Shown here piece after piece: positions 9,943 through 17,209 of a stretch of DNA of 27,000 nt. This stretch comes from Lachnospiraceae bacterium (lineage in GTDB: Bacteria; Bacillota; Clostridia; Lachnospirales; Lachnospiraceae), in the NCBI GenBank assembly GCA_009774215.1, contig VSNH01000035.1, forward strand, positions 1-27,000. Direction: 5' to 3'. Positions within the stretch are counted from its first letter, which is position 1. Each line of letters begins with the position of its first letter. The position numbers were made by a program, and so were the translations under genes. The notes beneath the pieces were generated by a model. The model made no database searches. It had not been told where the DNA came from and saw only the letters and a program-made list of their open reading frames with translations.

Positions 9943-10619
9943 GAGCGGAGGAGCTTTTCAGGGCGGACGGGGCTGTTCTGTATTGTATGGATGTGGGAGA
10001 ACTGGAGAACGAGAGTACTTTTTATAAATACTATGAAACCATGTCCGGCGAGCGGCAGAGAAAAGTGGATTCTCTTCTTCGCATGGAGGATAAACGGCTC
10101 TCTCTGGGAGCGGGCATTTTAATGGATCAGGGGTTGTCGGAATGGGGACTCTGCGAGCGGGAGGCGGTATTGTCCTACACGGAAAAGGGAAAGCCTTATC
10201 TGGCGCAGCATCCGCATATCCATTTTAATCTGTCCCATTCCGAAAGTAAGGTTCTGGCGGTGTTTGCGGGTGTGGAGACGGGATGCGACATTGAAAGGCA
10301 GCAGGCTTCCGATCTGGCTCTGGTCAAACGGTTCTTTACCGCGGGGGATTTTGCCTTTATCGCCGGGCAGCAGGGGAAGGCGGGGCAGGATGAGGCGTTC
10401 ACCCGGATGTGGACGTTGAAGGAGAGCTTCTTAAAAGCGTTGGGGACAGGGCTTCTGCTCCCCCTGAACGCCTTTGAGATTGCGATATCGCCGGAGGGAG
10501 ACATTGCCCTTGATGGGAAGAGCGTGGTAGCGCATTTTCTTGATCCCGGGGCATTTGTATTCAGGGAATACCGGCTGGGAGAATATTTTGCCGCCGTGTG
10601 TTTCCGAAAACAATTGTAG
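9939..10619 (+). CDS. 4'-phosphopantetheinyl transferase, Sfp type
   Basis: Transfers the phosphopantetheine arm from coenzyme A to the active serine of carrier domains, here most likely those of the NRPS three genes upstream-to-downstream in the same operon. The family motifs are present: FNLSHSE (residues 96-102), GCDIE with the magnesium ligands Asp117 and Glu119, and WTLKESFLKALG starting at Trp158 with Lys161, Glu162 and Lys166. At 226 residues it has the usual length of the Sfp/EntD class. Its ATG overlaps the stop codon of the MATE gene (ATGA), which indicates translational coupling. A dedicated transferase inside the cluster suggests the cluster can work as a self-contained unit. Confidence 0.95.
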   Translation: MRAEELFRADGAVLYCMDVGELENESTFYKYYETMSGERQRKVDSLLRMEDKRLSLGAGILMDQGLSEWGLCEREAVLSYTEKGKPYLAQHPHIHFNLSHSESKVLAVFAGVETGCDIERQQASDLALVKRFFTAGDFAFIAGQQGKAGQDEAFTRMWTLKESFLKALGTGLLLPLNAFEIAISPEGDIALDGKSVVAHFLDPGAFVFREYRLGEYFAAVCFRKQL

Positions 10620-10621
10620 GG

Positions 10622-10693
10622 ATGGCGGCTGTTATCTATTATGACTGGAAAGAGGAGAACAAATATCTGGAAAAAATAAAGACGGATATTTGA
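10622..10693 (+). CDS. Possible 23-residue small ORF
   Basis: An ATG two bases after the transferase stop opens a 23-codon frame ending in TGA, ten bases before the next gene. The peptide is charged (WKEENKYLEKIK in its middle) and has no recognisable signal or membrane segment. No good ribosome binding site lies at a proper distance, so it could only be made by coupling to the upstream stop. It may be chance, or the remnant of a longer gene. Confidence 0.2.
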   Translation: MAAVIYYDWKEENKYLEKIKTDI

Positions 10694-10703
10694 GAGAAGG
10701 AGA

Positions 10704-11819
10704 ATGAAGAACACAATTTTAGCAAAAGAAGAGGTAAACATTGGAAGGCAGGGAGAGTTCGATTATCTGAAAGGCTTTTTTATGCTGTTTATTTTTCTCA
10801 TACATGCGTTTCAGGCAACCTTGTCCCCGGAGGATTTCGCCGCGCGGGTTATTTATATGTTTGCGACCATGTCAGGGGCGGCTATCTTTATTTTCGTCAT
10901 GGGAATGGGAACGGCTTACAGCAAAAATGCGGCGCCGAAGGCGCTCTGTCAGAGCGGTATCCGCATGGTGGCTTACCAGTATCTGAACAACCTGGCGTAC
11001 GTGGCGGCGTTGGTTTTGCCGTACCCGCTTGTCCGGGGCAGACTGTCGGACGCCGGAATGCAGAATTTTCGGTATTTGGTCGAGATATTTATACAGTACA
11101 CCAATATTTTTTTTATCACCGGGATCATATATCTGGTGTTGGCGTTTCTTAAGAAGCTGGATATGAAAACCGCGGGGTACGCGATACTCGGTGTGGCGGT
11201 CAGCATAGCGGCTTCGTTTCTCTACGGAAAGCAGGTGTCTGTGCCGGTAGTCGGATATGTGGTCAGGCTCTTGATCGGGGAGGCGGATTTTGTTTCTTTT
11301 ACGCCGCTCTATTTTCTGTCCTACGCGCTGTTCGGGGTCGCTTTCGGGAAAATGCTGCGCCGTGTCACCGACAAAACGGCATTTTACAGGCGGCTTGCGG
11401 TTCCTTCCGTTTTGATCATTCTGGTCTGGTGGGCGGTGATATTCGGAAAATACGGAGCGGATCTGTCAGAAATGTACGCTGTACTCACCGCATCATACAC
11501 GCAGCCCGATCTTTTGCATGTGGCGGCGAGTATAGCGCACATCCTCGTGTTTGCCATACTTATTTTCTTTATCGGAAGACGGGGACATGCGGGCGGCGGA
11601 CAAAAGGAGCCCCAAAATCCTGTGGCGAGGCAGCTTTTGTACTATAACAGACACATATCCAAGTATTACGCACTGCATGTGCCGGTATATCTGGCAGCTT
11701 TCGGCATACACGGATATGAGAGCTTTCAGAGCTATCAGTGCTGGCTGCTTGCACTGCTGTCAATGGTTGTGACAGAGCTTATGGTTAGAGGCTGCAATCG
11801 CCTAAAAAAGACGTCATAA
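10704..11819 (+). CDS. Polytopic membrane protein, acyltransferase-3/HGSNAT-like
   Basis: A 371-residue membrane protein with about ten hydrophobic segments. After a short N-terminal stretch it has FDYLKGFFMLFIFLIHAF, which matches the pattern (F/L)D-x-x-(R/K)G-x5-H seen at the start of acyltransferase-3 and DUF1624/HGSNAT-type proteins, where the His in the first membrane helix is thought to be catalytic. Those families move acyl groups across or at the membrane onto sugars, peptides or antibiotics. The ribosome binding site AAGGAG lies just before the ATG, as in the MATE gene. It is the last gene of the NRPS operon, 84 bases after the transferase gene and followed by a terminator. Acylation of the peptide product or of an envelope component is possible but not shown. 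The family assignment is moderately sure, the substrate unknown. Confidence 0.7.
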   Translation: MKNTILAKEEVNIGRQGEFDYLKGFFMLFIFLIHAFQATLSPEDFAARVIYMFATMSGAAIFIFVMGMGTAYSKNAAPKALCQSGIRMVAYQYLNNLAYVAALVLPYPLVRGRLSDAGMQNFRYLVEIFIQYTNIFFITGIIYLVLAFLKKLDMKTAGYAILGVAVSIAASFLYGKQVSVPVVGYVVRLLIGEADFVSFTPLYFLSYALFGVAFGKMLRRVTDKTAFYRRLAVPSVLIILVWWAVIFGKYGADLSEMYAVLTASYTQPDLLHVAASIAHILVFAILIFFIGRRGHAGGGQKEPQNPVARQLLYYNRHISKYYALHVPVYLAAFGIHGYESFQSYQCWLLALLSMVVTELMVRGCNRLKKTS

Positions 11820-11840
11820 ATTGGGGAGTGAAATCTTGTG

Positions 11841-11880
11841 AAAGGAATGTTATACTAACGTAAGTATAGCATTCCTTTTT
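11841..11880 (+). terminator. Rho-independent terminator of the NRPS operon
   Basis: The arms 11841-11856 and 11863-11878 pair over about 16 bases with a single G-T wobble, around the six-base loop AACGTA. The stem is followed by T residues through 11880. It sits 21 bases after the acyltransferase stop codon and closes the operon. Confidence 0.9.
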
Positions 11881-11882
11881 GC

Positions 11883-12019
11883 GCGCATAAGCAGAGTCAG
11901 AAAGAGCTGACAACATGCTCATGCTTGCATGAAAGCATGTAGGCAGCTCTTTATGACGAGCAACGCGAACGAGAAATGCGAAGCATTTCGAGTCTGCTTA
12001 TGCGCATAAGCAGAGTCAG
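11883..12019. repeat. Intergenic palindromic element with flanking 18-base repeats
   Basis: An identical 18-base sequence (GCGCATAAGCAGAGTCAG) stands at 11883-11900 and 12002-12019. A nearly exact inverted copy (15 of 16) lies at 11990-12005, giving a perfect 20-base palindrome at 11994-12013. Inside are further hairpins: AAAGAGCTG (11901-11909) with CAGCTCTTT (11944-11952), enclosing ACATGCT with AGCATGT; and GAAATGC-GAA-GCATTTC (11973-11989). It resembles the REP or small mobile palindromic units found between genes in Clostridia. No protein is encoded. Confidence 0.75.
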
Positions 12020-12049
12020 CATATTATTTAGGTAAGGAAAACAGAGCCA

Positions 12050-13651
12050 ATGAAACTACCGTTCAAGCATCAGGAAACAACAGAATCAAAGAGGGAGCTC
12101 ACGTGGAAAAAGAAAGGGATTCTGATCGCGTCCGCGCTTGTCGGGGCATCCCTTCTTGTCATGCTGGTTATTTATCTGGTGGGATTGAACCGTTACCAGA
12201 GCTGTTTTTTAAACGGCACGATCATTGACGAGGTGGATGTGTCCGGCATGTCGATCTCCGAACTGGAGGAGCAGATCGGGAAGTATTCGCTCTGTGTCAT
12301 AGAGCGGCAGGCTGACGGCACGACGCTGGAGGAGGAAATACCGGGAAGCGGGATCGGGATTTCCTATGTTTCCACGGAGCCGCTGCAGGCTGTTTTGCAG
12401 GGACAGAATCCATATCTCTGGTTTTTAAAGCACGATGCGGATTACAGCACGGACGCGCCTCTTTTTTATGAGGAGACAGCGCTTCTGAAATACATAGATG
12501 CGCTCCGGGGATTTCAGGAGGACTTTGTCAGGGAGCCGGCGGATGCGTACATAGCGGATTATGTGCCGGGGAGCGGTTTTGCGCTGGTGGCGGAGGAAAA
12601 AGGAAACCGTCTGAACCGGGAAAGGACGATAGAAGCGGTAAAGGCGGCAGTTGCCGGATTGGAGACAAAGCTGGATCTGGATACGGCGGGATGCTATGAG
12701 GAGCCGAAGGTGACTGCAGAGGATGCAGGGCTTAAGAAAACTTACGAAAAGCTGCAAAATTATGTGAATACGACCGTTACTTATACATTTGGGGAAGAAC
12801 GGGAGGTTCTGGACGCGGATACCGTGGCGAGCTGGATTGTGCGAAAAGGGAGCAGGGCAGAGTTGGATTCGGAGCTGGTAAAAGACTATGTCAATTCCCT
12901 GCGGAAAAAGCACGACACCGTTTTTCATAAGAGAAAGTTTATGACCAGCTATGGGCAGGAAGTGACGATTGATCTGGGAGATTACGGCTGGTGGATGGAT
13001 GTGGGGCAGGAAACCGAAGAACTGATTGGTCTGCTGGAAAAGGGCGAGGGCGGAGAGCGGACGCCCGTCTACAGACAGACGGCGGCTTCCTACGAGTCGC
13101 CCGACTACGGGGATTCCTATGTGGAAATTAATCTGACGGCGCAGCATCTGTTTCTGTACCAGGACGGAGAATGTGTTCTGGAAACAGACTTTGTATCGGG
13201 CAATCCGAGCAGAGGAAACGCCACGCCGCCGGGGATTTACGGGATCACTTACAAGGAGAGGAACGCCACGTTAAACGGGGAGACTTACAGCACGCCGGTT
13301 AACTTCTGGATGCCTTTTAACAATAATGTGGGAATGCATGACGCGACGTGGAGAAGCGAGTTTGGCAGGAATATCTACATGACAAACGGTTCCCACGGCT
13401 GTGTCAATCTGCCCTATGCGATGGCACAGGAAATTTATGGCTATGTGGAGAAGAACACCCCTGTGATCTGTTACTATCTGCCGGGAACGGAGCCGGAGCC
13501 GCTGCCGGAGATTCCCGTGGAACCGGAGCCGGGGCTGCCGCAGGAGGGAACGCAGCCTGTGCCGGGGGCGGGACAGCAGGAAGGAACGCCGGCCGTGCCG
13601 GAGACAGCTCCTTCGCCCGAAGCGGTTCCCCAGCCGGAGCCAGCGGAGTAG
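12050..13651 (+). CDS. Membrane-anchored L,D-transpeptidase (YkuD domain) with Pro/Glu-rich tail
   Basis: Cross-links peptidoglycan stem peptides (3-3 bonds) or attaches proteins to them, outside the membrane. Residues about 22-45 form one membrane anchor after a lysine-rich start, so the bulk is extracellular. Residues about 100-310 look like the repeated peptidoglycan-binding domain often found before YkuD domains in Firmicutes. Residues about 360-485 are the YkuD catalytic domain, with His430 and the signature SHGCVNLP that contains the nucleophile Cys451. The last 50 or so residues are rich in Pro and Glu, probably a flexible wall-spanning tail. The ribosome binding site (GGTAAGG) is weak and somewhat distant from the ATG. 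It stands alone behind the palindromic element and is followed by a decayed gene. Confidence 0.93.
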   Translation: MKLPFKHQETTESKRELTWKKKGILIASALVGASLLVMLVIYLVGLNRYQSCFLNGTIIDEVDVSGMSISELEEQIGKYSLCVIERQADGTTLEEEIPGSGIGISYVSTEPLQAVLQGQNPYLWFLKHDADYSTDAPLFYEETALLKYIDALRGFQEDFVREPADAYIADYVPGSGFALVAEEKGNRLNRERTIEAVKAAVAGLETKLDLDTAGCYEEPKVTAEDAGLKKTYEKLQNYVNTTVTYTFGEEREVLDADTVASWIVRKGSRAELDSELVKDYVNSLRKKHDTVFHKRKFMTSYGQEVTIDLGDYGWWMDVGQETEELIGLLEKGEGGERTPVYRQTAASYESPDYGDSYVEINLTAQHLFLYQDGECVLETDFVSGNPSRGNATPPGIYGITYKERNATLNGETYSTPVNFWMPFNNNVGMHDATWRSEFGRNIYMTNGSHGCVNLPYAMAQEIYGYVEKNTPVICYYLPGTEPEPLPEIPVEPEPGLPQEGTQPVPGAGQQEGTPAVPETAPSPEAVPQPEPAE

Positions 13652-13653
13652 AT

Positions 13654-13752
13654 CCCAAGTATGTGTTGACGCTGAATGAGCTTGCCGGGGGAAATATTGA
13701 CGGGGTGAAGATTGTGCAATTGATGGAGTTTTTATTGCAGGAGAAAATTTGA
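13654..13752 (+). other. Short open stretch after the L,D-transpeptidase, probable gene debris
   Basis: Right after the transpeptidase stop, another frame reads about 32 protein-like residues (DPKYVLTLNELAGG, then IVQLMEFLLQEKI) to TGA at 13750. The stretch has neither an ATG nor a clear ribosome binding site, only internal GTG and TTG codons. It is best read as a leftover of a rearranged gene; I do not recognise the family. Confidence 0.3.
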
Positions 13753-13765
13753 CTTTCTGGAACAA

Positions 13766-14110
13766 TTGAAATACAGCAAAAAGACGGGAATCCGGCTTTT
13801 GGTTATTCTGGCGGCGGAGCTTCTGCTGATTCCGGAGACGGCTGCTCTGACGAAAAAGGACGAACCGGGTGTTGTTTCGGGGGATGTTTATGAGCGCATT
13901 TCCCTGGAGGAACAGGTGGAGGCGCTGGAGTCGCTCGGGCGGCATGTGCCGGAGGAGACGGCAGCGTCCGTGAGAAATTCCATGGAGGAATATGGGCGGT
14001 ATGATTTGGTGGAGGAAAGCCCGTATACCTGACTTCTGACGGATATGGGCGCGCCAACATATGACGAAGAGTGGAATGTGACGGGATACGCCGCCGACGA
14101 GGTCAGATAG
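13766..14110 (+). pseudogene. Decayed gene remnant with signal-peptide-like start and in-frame TGA
   Basis: From a TTG at 13766 the frame reads a basic start (KYSKKTG), a hydrophobic core (LLVILAAELLLI) and then an acidic helix-rich region, 88 residues to TGA at 14030. The same frame then continues with protein-like sequence (LLTDMGAPTYDEEWNVTGY) to TAG at 14108. A single stop inside an otherwise coherent frame, together with no ATG and no ribosome binding site, suggests the 5' remnant of a secreted or membrane-anchored protein gene. I do not recognise the family with confidence. It ends 15 bases before the alpha-xylosidase start. Confidence 0.45.
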
Positions 14111-14125
14111 CAGGGAGGGAACGAT

Positions 14126-16483
14126 ATGAAGTTTACGGAAGGGTATTGGCTGCGCAGCGAAAATATGGAGGCGTCCTACGCGTCGCAGGGATTTTACGCG
14201 GAAAAGACGGAGAGAGGGATGCGTATTGTGGCGCCCGAGAGGAAAATCTTGAGCAGGGGCGATGCCCAGAATATCACCACGATCACCATTGACTTCATTG
14301 CTTTTGCCGAGAATAACATTCTGGTGAAGGCAAGGCATTATGAAGCTTACGAGGACAGGGAAGCGAGATTTGACTTGGCAGGTCAAGAAGTGCCTTTTGA
14401 CGTACAGATTACGGATGGCGAGGCGGTTATGTCGAGCGGTGATGTGACTGTACGGGTCAATAGACAGGAAGGCACCTACCGCTTCGAGGCGGAGGGAAAG
14501 GTAATTACGGAGTGCGGCTTCCGCAATCTGGGCTATATCCGCTGGGCGAAACAGCCGAGCACGATGTTCCCGAAGGAGAATTATCTCTCTGAGCGTCATG
14601 AGCCTTATATGGTCACCGAGCTTTCCCTGAAAGCGGGCGAGCGGGTTTATGGCCTGGGCGAGCAGTTTACGGCCTTTGTGAAAAACGGGCAGGTGGTGGA
14701 GATGTGGAACGAGGACGGCGGCACCTCCTCGCAGGTCTCCTACAAGAGCGTCCCCTTTTATATGACCAACGAAGGCTACGGCATTTTTGTGGATCATACC
14801 ACGCCCGTCTCCTTTGAGGTGGCCAGCGAGAAGGTGGAGTATGTGGGCTTTTCCGTGCCGGGGGAGGAGCTGCGCTATCACTTTATTTACGGGCCGACAC
14901 CGAAGAAAGTGCTGGTCAGGTATACGGACATGACGGGAAAACCGGCCCTGCCGCCCGCGTGGAGTTTCGGCCTTTGGCTGACTACCTCCTTTACGACCAA
15001 ATATGACGAGGAGACGACAAGCTCCTTTATAGACGGGATGGCGGAGCGGGACATTCCCCTGCGGGTGTTCCATTTTGACAGCTACTGGATGAAGGCGCTG
15101 CACTGGTGCGACTTCGAGTGGGATGATGAGACTTTTTCCGACGTGAAACGGATGCTTGCGCGGTACAAGAAGGAGAAGGGCTTAAAGATCTGCGTCTGGC
15201 TGAACCCTTATATCGCGCAGGGGACGCCGTTTTTCCGGGAAGGCGTGGAGAAGGGGTACTTTCTGATGCGCGCGGACGGCAAAGGCGTGAAGCAGATTGA
15301 CTTTTGGAACCCGGGCATAGCGATCGTAGATTTCACCAATCCCGAGGCGAAGGATTGGTATGTGGGAAAGCTAAAAACCCTGCTCGATATGGGTGTGGAC
15401 TGCTTTAAGACCGATTTCGGCGAGCGGATTCCCATCGACGTGACGTACCATGACGGGTCTGACCCTGTGAGTATGCACAACTATTATTCGTATCTGTATA
15501 ATAAGGCGGTCTTTGAGATGTTAAAGGAAGTAAAAGGCGAGGGAGAAGCGGTGCTCTTTGCCCGAAGCGCAACGGCGGGCGGTCAGCAGTTCCCGGTGCA
15601 TTGGGGCGGCGACTGCTCCGCGTCCTACCCTTCCATGGCGGAGACGCTGCGGGGCGGTTTGAGTTTTGCCATGAGCGGCTTCTCTTTTTGGAGCCACGAT
15701 ATCTCCGGTTTTGAGAAGACGGCCTCGCCGGATATTTACAAGAGGTGGGTGCAGTTCGGCATTTTGTCTTCCCACAGCAGGCTGCACGGCTCACAGAGCT
15801 ATCGGGTGCCCTGGCTGTTTGACGAGGAGGCTTGCGATGTGGTGCGGTATTTTATCAATTTGAAATGCCGTCTGATGCCGTATCTGTACAGGCAGGCGGC
15901 GTACTCACACGAGACGGGTATACCCATGATGCGCCCGATGGCGTTGGAGTTTCCGAAGGAGCCCGGCGTGAAGGATCTGGACATGCAGTATATGCTGGGC
16001 GATTCCCTTCTGGCGGCGCCGATTTTCCGGGAGGACGGCTTGGGCGAATATTATCTGCCGGAAGGTAAATGGACGCATCTGTTAAGCGGCGAAGAGCGCG
16101 AGGGCGGCCGCTGGTATCGGGAAACCTACGATTATTTTTCCTTGCCGCTCTTCGTGCGGGAAAACACGCTGCTCGCCGTGGGTGGAAATGAAAGACTGCC
16201 CGATTACGATTACACGGAGGGGCTGGAGCTGCATCTGTATGCACTTGCGGACGGCGCGGAGGCGGCCTGTGAAATCACTGACTTGTCTGGTCAAATCGTG
16301 ATGAAAGCGAAGGCGGCGCGGCGGGGCAATGTGATTTCCTTTGAGACGGACTGTCCGGAGAAGGAGCCGACGCTTGTGATCCACGGCATGGAGGGGGTTT
16401 CCAGGGTGGAAAGCGGCGTGAAGGTAGTGCGGAAACTGCGCGGGGAGCGGATGCATGGCGAAATGAGTTATGTAAACTTATAG
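14126..16483 (+). CDS. yicI: Alpha-xylosidase, glycoside hydrolase family 31 (YicI type)
   Basis: Removes alpha-linked xylose from the non-reducing end of xyloglucan fragments such as isoprimeverose, with retention of configuration. The protein follows E. coli YicI almost from end to end (785 against about 772 residues), including long identical stretches such as PALPPAWSFGLWLTTSFTT. The catalytic nucleophile is Asp430 in KTDFGERIP and the acid/base is Asp496 in HWGGDC. There is no signal peptide, so it acts in the cytoplasm on imported oligosaccharides. The start ATG has a strong site, GGGAGGGAAC, just before it. No sugar transporter or second glycosidase is next to it in this window, so the source of its substrate is not shown here. 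Confidence 0.95.
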   Translation: MKFTEGYWLRSENMEASYASQGFYAEKTERGMRIVAPERKILSRGDAQNITTITIDFIAFAENNILVKARHYEAYEDREARFDLAGQEVPFDVQITDGEAVMSSGDVTVRVNRQEGTYRFEAEGKVITECGFRNLGYIRWAKQPSTMFPKENYLSERHEPYMVTELSLKAGERVYGLGEQFTAFVKNGQVVEMWNEDGGTSSQVSYKSVPFYMTNEGYGIFVDHTTPVSFEVASEKVEYVGFSVPGEELRYHFIYGPTPKKVLVRYTDMTGKPALPPAWSFGLWLTTSFTTKYDEETTSSFIDGMAERDIPLRVFHFDSYWMKALHWCDFEWDDETFSDVKRMLARYKKEKGLKICVWLNPYIAQGTPFFREGVEKGYFLMRADGKGVKQIDFWNPGIAIVDFTNPEAKDWYVGKLKTLLDMGVDCFKTDFGERIPIDVTYHDGSDPVSMHNYYSYLYNKAVFEMLKEVKGEGEAVLFARSATAGGQQFPVHWGGDCSASYPSMAETLRGGLSFAMSGFSFWSHDISGFEKTASPDIYKRWVQFGILSSHSRLHGSQSYRVPWLFDEEACDVVRYFINLKCRLMPYLYRQAAYSHETGIPMMRPMALEFPKEPGVKDLDMQYMLGDSLLAAPIFREDGLGEYYLPEGKWTHLLSGEEREGGRWYRETYDYFSLPLFVRENTLLAVGGNERLPDYDYTEGLELHLYALADGAEAACEITDLSGQIVMKAKAARRGNVISFETDCPEKEPTLVIHGMEGVSRVESGVKVVRKLRGERMHGEMSYVNL

Positions 16484-16577
16484 GGTGCCGTTGAACGTTC
16501 TAAACTGCTTATAAACGGCAGGTTTAGCCAAGGAAAACTGACGGTTTTACAGGAGGAACCTGAAAGGAGTAGATGTT

Positions 16578-16961
16578 ATGGACAGCAAAAATTTATCACA
16601 GTATTTTAAAAGTATCATTGACCAGGACAGATGCGCGGTGGTGATCTGCAATCTGGCGCACGAGATTATTTACATGAATCCCACGGCGGCAGCGCGGTAC
16701 GCGAAACGGGGCGGCGCCGCACTTGTAGGGCAGAGCCTTCTAAACTGCCACAACGCGCAGTCCGGGGAACAGATTAAAAAGGTGGCGGCGTGGTTTGCGC
16801 AGAGCGCAGACCACAATATCATCTATACCTTCCGCAATGAAAAGGAAAATAAGGACGTCTATATGGTCGCTTTGCGGGATGAGAACGGGACGCTGATCGG
16901 GTATTATGAGAAGCACGAGTACCGGGATGTGGAGACTGGCGCACTGTATGATTTCTGTTAA
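16578..16961 (+). CDS. Small PAS-domain protein
   Basis: A 127-residue soluble protein made of essentially one PAS-like domain: DRCAVVICNLAHEIIYMNPTAA near the start is the typical first strand and helix, followed by LVGQSLLNCHN and a C-terminal strand set (YMVALRDENGTLIGYYEKHEY). The LxGxSLLxCHN motif resembles the PAS domains of the DUF438/PAS_10 group. No output domain is attached, so it must act through a partner or as a stand-alone sensor or ligand binder; the ligand is unknown. A strong ribosome binding site (AAGGAG) lies 8 bases before the ATG, with a second AGGAGG upstream at about 16549-16554. It follows the xylosidase gene by 94 bases and may be cotranscribed with it. Confidence 0.75.
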   Translation: MDSKNLSQYFKSIIDQDRCAVVICNLAHEIIYMNPTAAARYAKRGGAALVGQSLLNCHNAQSGEQIKKVAAWFAQSADHNIIYTFRNEKENKDVYMVALRDENGTLIGYYEKHEYRDVETGALYDFC

Positions 16962-17001
16962 GGCTTTTTTGGGCATTTTGTGGGCATCAAATGTTGCAAT
17001 T

Positions 17002-17040
17002 CACACCAAATAGTTGTAAAAGGGTGCGAAATTTGGCGTG
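17002..17040. repeat. Inverted repeat upstream of the metN promoter
   Basis: CACACCAAAT at 17002-17011 is matched by ATTTGGCGTG at 17031-17040 (9 of 10 complementary positions), with a 19-base loop. No T tract follows, so it is a poor terminator for the PAS gene. It lies 56 bases before the -35 box of metN and might bind a regulator. The region 16962-17095 holds no other recognisable element. Confidence 0.35.
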
Positions 17041-17095
17041 GGTGCGAATGGTAACCAATCTGTCTCCCATATCAGAAACAGTGTGCGCGCGAGAC

Positions 17096-17124
17096 TTGAC
17101 ATACACAGGCATGTGCGCTAGTAT
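17096..17124 (+). promoter_or_regulatory. Sigma-A-type promoter of the metNIQ operon
   Basis: TTGACA at 17096-17101 and TAGTAT at 17119-17124 are separated by exactly 17 bases, which is near consensus. The leader to the metN start is only about 80 bases. It contains no S-box (SAM riboswitch) or T-box that I can recognise, so control is probably by a DNA-binding regulator or is constitutive. Confidence 0.8.
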
Positions 17125-17209
17125 GAATCTGGCATAATCCATAGTATTTAAGTAGACTACAACAATAAATCGAAACGGCGCGGAAAGCCAAAAGAGAACG
17201 GAAAACAGA

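Noticed and set aside
11883..12019. CRISPR array
   Set aside because: There are only two direct repeats and no regular spacers; the repeats are palindromic element ends.
14030..14032. TGA read as tryptophan or selenocysteine
   Set aside because: Other genes here use TGA as a normal stop (MATE, metN, asnA). No selenocysteine insertion hairpin was recognised after it, and the gene also lacks a proper start. Decay is simpler.
13271..15103. A 610-codon open frame on the - strand across the transpeptidase and xylosidase genes
   Set aside because: It lies opposite two well-supported genes and the gene debris between them, has low-complexity His/Arg/Leu-rich content and no family motifs. It is a codon-bias shadow.
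17125..17209. SAM riboswitch or T-box before metN
   Set aside because: The leader is too short and shows neither the S-box core nor a T-box sequence.
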